A stretch of DNA of 12,731 nucleotides from JAUYQE01 sp035289745 (GTDB lineage Archaea; Nanobdellota; Nanobdellia; Woesearchaeales; GW2011-AR9), in the NCBI GenBank assembly GCA_035289745.1, contig DATDWF010000015.1, positions 1 through 12,731 on the forward strand. Direction: 5' to 3'. Each line of letters starts with the position of its first letter. Position 1 is the stretch's first letter. A model generated the notes under the pieces. That model did not search any database and was not told the origin of the DNA. It worked only from the letters and a program-made list of their open reading frames with translations. Positions 1 to 4,989 of this stretch are shown piece after piece. The translations under genes and the position numbers were made by a program.

Positions 1-1893
1 ATCGCGCGGGCGATTAAAGAAGGCGCTATGGCCTATATGGCGCGGCAATACAAGACCATTGCGCTGTTTGCCGTCGGCATAACGATCCTGCTCTGGGCGG
101 TTTTCGGAACTCCTATTGCCGTCGGATTCCTGTTTGGCGCCATCCTCTCCGGCATCTCTGGCTATATCGGCATGAGCATTTCGGTGCGCACTAATGTACG
201 GACTGCCGAAATTGCCAAGAAAGGATTGAAAGAAGCGCTGGATGTGGCGTTCAAAGGCGGCTCTGTTACCGGCATGGCCGTGGTCGGCTTAGCCCTTTTT
301 GCGGTGAGCGTTCTCTATACTATTTATCGTGATCCTGCCTTGCTCGTAGGCCTGGGCTTTGGCGCATCATTAATCTCCCTCTTTGCCCGCGTCGGCGGGG
401 GCATTTATACCAAAGCTGCGGACGTCGGAGCGGACCTCGTCGGCAAAATAGAAAAAGGAATTCCGGAAGACGATCCGAGAAATCCGGCAACTATCGCTGA
501 CAACGTTGGCGATAACGTCGGCGATTGCGCCGGCATGGGTGCCGACCTGTATGAAACGTACGTCGTCACCTTACTGGCAGCCATGCTGCTGGCGATCATC
601 CCCTCGGTTTCTGCAGCGGTGAGCAATGCGGTTGAATATCCGCTGCTGCTCGGTGTTGTGGCGATCATCGGCTCGATCATCGGAACCTGGTTTGTCCGCT
701 TGGGAAAATCCCAGAATATCATGCATGCACTCTATAAAGGATTAGCGGCAGCGGGTATCGTTTCTGCCGTGGGCTTTTATTTTGTGACCCGGTACACCGG
801 AAATTCCCTGAATCTCTTTTTTGCGGCGCTCGTTGGCTTAGTTATCACGGTTCTTCTGAACGTGATTACGGAATATTACACCAGCACCAAATTCCGTCCG
901 GTAAAGCGGATTGCGGAAGCTTCCGTTACGGGAGCCGGAACGAATCTCATTACCGGCCTGGCCGTCGGCTTGCAATCAACCCTGCTGCCGGTGCTCGTCA
1001 TCAGTGCTGGCATCATTGCGGCATATCTTCTTGGTGGCGTGTATGGGATTGCCATCGCTGCCGTCGCTATGCTGTCGCTGACAGGCGTGATCATTGCTTT
1101 AGATTGTTACGGTCCCATAACCGATAATGCAGGGGGAATTGCCGAAATGGCGGGCTTGGACAAAGACGTCAGAAAAATCACGGATGCGCTCGATGCAGTG
1201 GGCAATACTACAAAAGCGGTAACAAAAGGCTATGCCATTGGCTCTGCTGCTCTGGGCGCTTTGGCGTTATTCGTGGCTTTTACGCATGAAGTTGGTTCTG
1301 CGGTTCGGGAAGAGATTATCTTTTCCTTGACTGATCCTATCGTCGTCGTGGGCTTGTTCATTGGCGCTTTATTGCCGTTTATCTTTTCTTCTATCTGCAT
1401 GAGTGCAGTAGGCAGTTCTGCGCATAAGATCGTCGTTGAGGTCCGCCGGCAGTTCAAAGAGATCAAAGGCCTGATGGAAGGCAAAGCCAAGCCGGAATAC
1501 GGGAAATGCGTGGATATTGTCACGAAAGCAGCATTGAAGAACATGATTGTTCCGGCAATTATTGCTATTGCTGCACCGTTGCTCGTGGGCATGCTTTTAG
1601 GCATTAAAGCGCTGGGTGGCGTGCTTATCGGCGTTATTCTCTCTGGCTTGCTGCTGGCGCTGTTCATGGCTAACACAGGAGCAGCCTGGGACAATGCCAA
1701 GAAGTACATTGAATCTGGCGTGTATGGTGGCAAAGGCAGCGAAGCGCACAAAGCGGCAGTCGTCGGTGATACCGTTGGCGATCCGTTCAAAGACACCGCT
1801 GGCCCGGCGCTGAATGCCCTGATCAAAGTGATAAACACTTTTGCCATCGTCTTTGCGCCGCTGTTTGTGGCGTATGGGCTAAAGCTGTTTTGA
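1..1893 (+). CDS. hppA: Membrane-bound proton-translocating pyrophosphatase, 5' end missing
   Basis: Polytopic membrane enzyme that couples hydrolysis of pyrophosphate to ion pumping across the cytoplasmic membrane. The frame is open from base 1, and the codons before the first ATG (base 28) encode IARAIKEGA, which matches the family just after its first membrane helix. The true start is therefore outside the window, and only a few dozen residues are missing from 630 visible. The pyrophosphate/Mg binding region is intact: DVGADLVGKIE at base 421, then EDDPRNPATIADNVGDNVGD. The second acidic motif near the C-terminus (GDTVGDPFKDTAGP, about base 1765) is also present. In GNTTKAVTKG (bases 1201-1230) the diagnostic position is Lys (base 1213) followed by Thr (1222). 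In this family that pattern marks K+-independent enzymes, all known examples of which pump H+. The ion choice is inferred; the family assignment is very secure. Confidence 0.97.
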   Translation: MARAIKEGAMAYMARQYKTIALFAVGITILLWAVFGTPIAVGFLFGAILSGISGYIGMSISVRTNVRTAEIAKKGLKEALDVAFKGGSVTGMAVVGLALFAVSVLYTIYRDPALLVGLGFGASLISLFARVGGGIYTKAADVGADLVGKIEKGIPEDDPRNPATIADNVGDNVGDCAGMGADLYETYVVTLLAAMLLAIIPSVSAAVSNAVEYPLLLGVVAIIGSIIGTWFVRLGKSQNIMHALYKGLAAAGIVSAVGFYFVTRYTGNSLNLFFAALVGLVITVLLNVITEYYTSTKFRPVKRIAEASVTGAGTNLITGLAVGLQSTLLPVLVISAGIIAAYLLGGVYGIAIAAVAMLSLTGVIIALDCYGPITDNAGGIAEMAGLDKDVRKITDALDAVGNTTKAVTKGYAIGSAALGALALFVAFTHEVGSAVREEIIFSLTDPIVVVGLFIGALLPFIFSSICMSAVGSSAHKIVVEVRRQFKEIKGLMEGKAKPEYGKCVDIVTKAALKNMIVPAIIAIAAPLLVGMLLGIKALGGVLIGVILSGLLLALFMANTGAAWDNAKKYIESGVYGGKGSEAHKAAVVGDTVGDPFKDTAGPALNALIKVINTFAIVFAPLFVAYGLKLF

Positions 1894-1985
1894 ACGTGGA
1901 AAAAATGGAGTGGAGGAAAAAAAAGATGGATGACGAAGGTATTACGAGATGGAAGAAGCGTTAGAGCCCAGGCCTTGACGAAAAA

Positions 1986-2002
1986 CTGTTTTCAACAAAC
2001 AG
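1986..2002. terminator. Possible hairpin between convergent genes
   Basis: CTGTTT, a 5-base loop and AAACAG form a perfect 6-bp stem between the ends of hppA and the minus-strand DUF1003 gene. An A/T-rich tract follows on the plus strand. It may help end transcription from either side. The stem is short and AT-rich, so this is weak. The rest of 1894-2006 holds only a 12-codon reading frame with a good Shine-Dalgarno (see rejected list). Confidence 0.25.
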
Positions 2003-2006
2003 AAAA

Positions 2007-2432
2007 TTATTTTCGTATCATTCTCTTTATCGCATCAATATCTTTCTGCAGCCGCTGAATTTCCCGTTCTGCCTTCCTATTCACGGCATGATCATATCGT
2101 GCTTCAATCCGGTCACGTTCCGCCTGCCGGTTTTGCGCCATGAGGATGATCGGCGCCTGAAGGGCTGCCAGAGTCGAAAGCGTGAGATTCAGCAGAATAA
2201 AAGGGAAAGGATCAAAAGGCTCCCTGAAGAGCAGCCAGGTATTGAGGATCATCCAAACGAGAATATAGAATCCAAACAGGCCGATGAATCTCCAGCTGCC
2301 GCCAAATCGTGCGACAGCATCAGAAGCTTTCTGGCCAAGAGTCAGTTTTTGCCGGAAAATGGGGTGGTGTGCATGGCGTATCAGGTTTCCATTATCAAAA
2401 TTGAGAGACTTTTCATTCCTCTTTTTTGCCAT
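2007..2432 (-). CDS. DUF1003 family membrane protein
   Basis: A 141-residue protein that fits the DUF1003 family over nearly its whole length. It shows LTLGQKASDAVARFGGSW (about residues 31-48), two membrane helices (about 49-66 and 78-98) joined by FREPFDPFPFILLN, and then QAPIILMAQNRQAERDR with a charged helical C-terminus ending in a short coiled-coil-like stretch. All the conserved blocks are present, so the gene looks complete. The biochemical role of the family is unknown; it is an inner-membrane protein with both ends probably in the cytoplasm. It is a single gene transcribed towards hppA, with its own TATA box about 30 bases before the ATG and no Shine-Dalgarno. That suggests a nearly leaderless message. 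The start follows from the promoter position and from MAKKRNEK leading straight into the family sequence. Confidence 0.9.
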   Translation of the reverse strand: MAKKRNEKSLNFDNGNLIRHAHHPIFRQKLTLGQKASDAVARFGGSWRFIGLFGFYILVWMILNTWLLFREPFDPFPFILLNLTLSTLAALQAPIILMAQNRQAERDRIEARYDHAVNRKAEREIQRLQKDIDAIKRMIRK

Positions 2433-2458
2433 ATGTACGTGATGAAATATTTTGTAAG

Positions 2459-2466
2459 TTTAAATA
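2459..2466 (-). promoter_or_regulatory. TATA box of the DUF1003 gene
   Basis: TATTTAAA on the minus strand, centred about 30 bases upstream of the ATG at 2432. Archaeal transcription starts about 25 bases after the box, which would leave a leader of only a few bases. The site is inferred from sequence and spacing only. Confidence 0.5.
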
Positions 2467-2523
2467 CGTTACGTTTTGGCAAAATTTCCCTGCTGGTAAA
2501 AACGCACAGAATTCCAAGAAACC

Positions 2524-2531
2524 TTTTTAAA
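2524..2531 (+). promoter_or_regulatory. Likely TATA box for the L15e operon
   Basis: TTTTTAAA centred at about 2527 predicts a transcript start near 2552, at the foot of the leader hairpin at 2551-2591. An alternative weak box (ACTATATC, around 2603-2610) would start transcription on the L15e ATG itself. That fits poorly with the good Shine-Dalgarno in front of the gene. Confidence 0.45.
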
Positions 2532-2550
2532 CAACCTTCCAATTTCCACT

Positions 2551-2591
2551 TCGACGAGAATGTAGGGAGCGGCTTCCCTGAACTCGCTCGA
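2551..2591 (+). promoter_or_regulatory. Structured 5' leader of the L15e mRNA
   Basis: The RNA would fold into a nested hairpin. UCGA (2551-2554) pairs with UCGA (2588-2591), and CGAG (2555-2558) pairs with CUCG (2583-2586), leaving C2587 bulged. An asymmetric internal loop follows (AAUGU against GAA), then AGGGAG (2564-2569) with UUCCCU (2574-2579) closing a CGGC loop. The predicted transcript start falls at its base, and the Shine-Dalgarno lies about 28 bases after it. A control element for ribosomal protein synthesis is plausible but inferred; the pairing is what the sequence shows. Confidence 0.45.
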
Positions 2592-2618
2592 TAACGAAAA
2601 AAACTATATCTGCATAAC

Positions 2619-2623
2619 GGAGG
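2619..2623 (+). promoter_or_regulatory. Shine-Dalgarno of the L15e gene
   Basis: GGAGG, six bases before the ATG at 2630. It confirms the start codon and shows that this gene uses a leadered message, unlike leuS and the DUF1003 gene. Confidence 0.75.
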
Positions 2624-2629
2624 CCAAAA

Positions 2630-3208
2630 ATGGGAGTTTATCAGCATATTCGCGAAGCGTGGAAAAAACCGCAGGAAACCATTCCTGAACTCTGGCGGGA
2701 GCGCCTGTTAGAGTGGCGAAGAGAGCCGGCAACGGTGCGCGTCGAGCGCCCGACACGGCTGGATCGGGCCCGTTCTTTAGGCTATAAAGCGAAACAAGGC
2801 ATCATCATCGTCCGGCAGCGCGTCTTGCGCGGAGGCCATACCCGGCCACAGATTCATGGTGGCGGACGGAGGTCAAAGCGTTCTGGTACCCGGCTTTCTT
2901 TGCGAAAAAACTATCAGCTCATCGCAGAAGAGCGTGCTAATCGGAAATATGAGAATCTTACCGTTCTCAATTCTTACTGGGTATCCCAAGACGGGAAATA
3001 TGCCTGGTACGAGGTTATCCTCGTCGATCCGGAACATCCTGTCATAAGAGCAGATCCCTCTTTGAACTGGATTACCGCCAAGAAGCACTTGCGCAGAGTG
3101 TTCCACGGCAAGACCTCGGCAGGGCAAAAAATGCGTGGCCTGCAGCAGCGGGGCAAAGGCGTCCGAAAAGCCCGGCCATCGAGAAGGGCGCACGAGCGAA
3201 GGCAGTGA
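2630..3208 (+). CDS. rpl15e: Large-subunit ribosomal protein eL15 (L15e)
   Basis: A component of the archaeal/eukaryotic large ribosomal subunit that binds 23S rRNA. The 192-residue length matches archaeal L15e. Family blocks run from end to end: MGVYQHIREAWKKP at the start, RLDRARSLGYKAKQG (about residues 44-58), the basic loop GGHTRPQIHGGGRRSKR (about 69-85), NLTVLNSYWVSQDGKYAWYEVILVD (about 109-133), LNWI (about 145-148) and the basic tail GLQQRGKGVRKARPSRRAHERRQ. A strong Shine-Dalgarno fixes the start. It is the first gene of a probable two-gene unit, with the next gene starting 16 bases after its stop. This is one of the two clearest indications that the DNA is archaeal. Confidence 0.97.
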   Translation: MGVYQHIREAWKKPQETIPELWRERLLEWRREPATVRVERPTRLDRARSLGYKAKQGIIIVRQRVLRGGHTRPQIHGGGRRSKRSGTRLSLRKNYQLIAEERANRKYENLTVLNSYWVSQDGKYAWYEVILVDPEHPVIRADPSLNWITAKKHLRRVFHGKTSAGQKMRGLQQRGKGVRKARPSRRAHERRQ

Positions 3209-3224
3209 ACCGCGAGAAGAAGTA

Positions 3225-3869
3225 ATGAAACCCTTCAACAACTTGGTAAGCTCAGCAATCCAGCCACCGACAACGGAAGAGCTTCGGGCCTGGCTTTTAA
3301 GCACGCTCAAGCATTGCTGTCTGGTAGAATTTTTTTTCCAGCAGCTCCATGCGGGGCACAAAGATCCACAGCGGCCGCACGATATCGTCGGCAAAGGCAA
3401 CAAGTTTTGCTGGGACGTCGCTGCAGGATTAGCCGTGCAGTATCGCAGCAGCGATCCGGAATTCATCCGGCAGTATGTGCAGCCGGCCATAGATTTCCAT
3501 CGGGAACAGCAGTACCATCATCAGATGTGGAACCAGAGAAATCCGAAAGCGACTCCTGATGACCTGCTGGTCGGCGCTATCGACACAATAAGCTCGCTCT
3601 TAGATGATCGGCCGTATCAGGGTGGCGCGCATTCTTTGGTGCAGATTCCCGGGATTATTGGCAAGGAAGAAGATCTGGTAAAGAGATCTTGGTTATGGAA
3701 CGCCTATGAAGAAATTGAGGGTCTTCGTCTGCCAGCTGTTGAAGAAATAACATCGCTGGCACGATTCCCCAACATTGGTTTGCCGAACGCCATGTATGAG
3801 AAGATACGGCAAAGGACGGCTGAAGCCTGTTCGCAGTTCTGCGAAATGCAAGGGTATGATCGATTATAA
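3225..3869 (+). CDS. His-rich helical protein, HD/DUF5662-like, possible metal-binding enzyme
   Basis: A 214-residue soluble, mainly helical protein. Potential metal ligands follow an HD-domain-like order: H42/H45, then HDIVGKG (H52, D53), H92, HH at 98-99, and D120 in LLVGAIDTISSLL. The HDIVGKG block resembles the HDIGK signature of HD hydrolases. The H...HH..MW block resembles DUF5662-type proteins, whose biochemistry is unknown to me. The second half (IPGIIGKEEDLVKRSWLWNAYEEIEGL onward) is not recognised. I chose the ATG at 3225 because the longer frame (from 3135) would run through the end of L15e and adds only low-complexity residues. It lies 16 bases after L15e, so it is probably cotranscribed, although only a weak GAGAAG precedes it. 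Metal binding and any hydrolase activity are inferred. Confidence 0.7.
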   Translation: MKPFNNLVSSAIQPPTTEELRAWLLSTLKHCCLVEFFFQQLHAGHKDPQRPHDIVGKGNKFCWDVAAGLAVQYRSSDPEFIRQYVQPAIDFHREQQYHHQMWNQRNPKATPDDLLVGAIDTISSLLDDRPYQGGAHSLVQIPGIIGKEEDLVKRSWLWNAYEEIEGLRLPAVEEITSLARFPNIGLPNAMYEKIRQRTAEACSQFCEMQGYDRL

Positions 3870-3871
3870 AA
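3864..3871 (+). promoter_or_regulatory. TATA box of the phospholipase-D-like gene
   Basis: TTATAAAA overlaps the stop codon of the preceding gene and is centred about 41 bases before the ATG at 3909. A start about 26 bases later would give a leader of roughly 15 bases. This suggests that the gene is transcribed separately from the L15e unit. Confidence 0.5.
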
Positions 3872-3908
3872 TGCTTGGCTTTCAGAAAAAGAGCGCTTTA
3901 CTTTTCGC

Positions 3909-4934
3909 ATGAAGAAATCTCTTATTCCCCTGGTGGCCATTGCCCTGGTTTTACTTTTTTTTTTCTCTTTTGAACTGTTTTCACGTTCGGATATTAGGAG
4001 CCTAGGGGAGAGCGATGCAAATGCGGTGCCCTTCGAGGACGGCAGCCTCGACATATTCTTCTGTCCAGAAGAAGATTGTGAAAAGCAGTTCCTTCAGTTT
4101 ATCGGCGAGGTAAAAGAAACGCTCCACTGTGCTTTGTACGACCTAGATGTGCCATCTCTGAAAGAGGCTTTCCGCCAGCAGGTCGCCACCAAAGAAGTGC
4201 AGCTGGTCTTCGATAAAGACAATTTTAAAGAAGCGGCTGATCTGCCTGGCAGCAGCGTCCGGAAAGCGACAGGTTATGGGTTGATGCACAACAAATTCTG
4301 CATTGCTGATGGAAAAAGAGTAATTACCGGCTCCACGAATCCGACGGAAAACGACTTCTTCAAAAACAACAACAACCTCCTGGTTATTTCGTCGAAGACA
4401 CTTGCCGAAAATTATGAAGCAGAATTTCAGGAGCTCTGGAATGGCCAGTTTGGCCGGGGGAGCTCGGTTCCATTCCCGAAAGTGAATATTAATGGCACCC
4501 TGATAGAAAACTATTTCTGCCCGGAAGATTCCTGTGCAGCCCGCATCAAAGAAGAGCTCAAGAAAGCAACCGAAAGCATTTCTTTCATGGCTTTCTCTTT
4601 TACGCATGCCGGCATTGCGAACATTCTCCTGCTCAAGCATGCCGATGGCCTCGCCGTGCGCGGGGTGATGGAAGTCCGGCAGATAAGCAAGGATTCGCAA
4701 TTTCAGCGCCTGCAATTCCAGGGGGTGGACGTTTTGCGTGATGGCAATAAGAACACCATGCACCATAAAGTATTCATCATCGATGGGAAAACGGTCATTA
4801 CTGGCTCCATGAACCCCACGAAGAACGGCGATGAGCGGAACGATGAGAATATCCTTATTATCCACGACGAGGCTATGGCACAGCAGTTCCTGGCAGAGTT
4901 TGAAAGAGTGTATGCGGAAGCAGTTTCGGGATAA
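3909..4934 (+). CDS. Membrane-anchored phospholipase-D-fold protein with two HKD motifs
   Basis: A 341-residue protein with two PLD-like halves, each with a complete HxK(x4)D motif: H127/K129/D134 in LMHNKFCIADGK and H285/K287/D292 in MHHKVFIIDGK. Each is followed by the usual TGS[TM]NPT. Both motifs being intact implies an active phosphodiesterase (nuclease or phospholipase) that forms a phosphohistidine intermediate. The halves also share an entry motif with a Cys pair, FFCPEEDC (about residues 51-58) and YFCPEDSC (about 204-211), consistent with internal duplication. Residues 5-23 are a hydrophobic helix after two lysines, so it is probably a signal anchor with the catalytic region outside the cell or at the membrane face. 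The substrate cannot be told from sequence. There is no convincing Shine-Dalgarno; the start is set by the anchor helix and the TATA spacing. Confidence 0.93.
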   Translation: MKKSLIPLVAIALVLLFFFSFELFSRSDIRSLGESDANAVPFEDGSLDIFFCPEEDCEKQFLQFIGEVKETLHCALYDLDVPSLKEAFRQQVATKEVQLVFDKDNFKEAADLPGSSVRKATGYGLMHNKFCIADGKRVITGSTNPTENDFFKNNNNLLVISSKTLAENYEAEFQELWNGQFGRGSSVPFPKVNINGTLIENYFCPEDSCAARIKEELKKATESISFMAFSFTHAGIANILLLKHADGLAVRGVMEVRQISKDSQFQRLQFQGVDVLRDGNKNTMHHKVFIIDGKTVITGSMNPTKNGDERNDENILIIHDEAMAQQFLAEFERVYAEAVSG

Positions 4935-4960
4935 CAGACTAACGCCTTGCCACAACAATC

Positions 4961-4968
4961 TTTAAAAA
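4961..4968 (+). promoter_or_regulatory. TATA box implying a leaderless leuS message
   Basis: TTTAAAAA is centred about 26 bases before the leuS ATG at 4990, the standard archaeal distance from box to transcription start. Transcription would begin on or next to the start codon, which explains the lack of a Shine-Dalgarno in CCGCTCTTGCTCTCATG. Confidence 0.6.
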
Positions 4969-4989
4969 CTGCCATCCGCTCTTGCTCTC

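Noticed and set aside
1230..1847. Long open frames opposite hppA (and similar ones opposite leuS, e.g. 5578-6174 and 7173-7754).
   Set aside because: These are antisense shadows of GC-rich coding DNA. They encode low-complexity, family-less peptides, while the sense frames are unmistakable conserved genes.
1903..1912. AAATGGAGTG occurs just after the hppA stop and again just after the leuS stop (7810-7819).
   Set aside because: A 10-base purine-rich match with no extended similarity; expected by chance at this length and composition.
1926..1964. A 12-codon frame (MDDEGITRWKKR) with a GGAGG nine bases upstream, just after hppA.
   Set aside because: The Shine-Dalgarno is good, but the peptide is too short to support without conservation, and a purine-rich intergenic stretch easily gives a GGAGG by chance.
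3135..3224. A longer start for the HD-like gene inside the L15e gene.
   Set aside because: It would overlap L15e by 74 bases, and its residues are simply the Arg/Gly/Ser-rich out-of-frame reading of the basic L15e tail.
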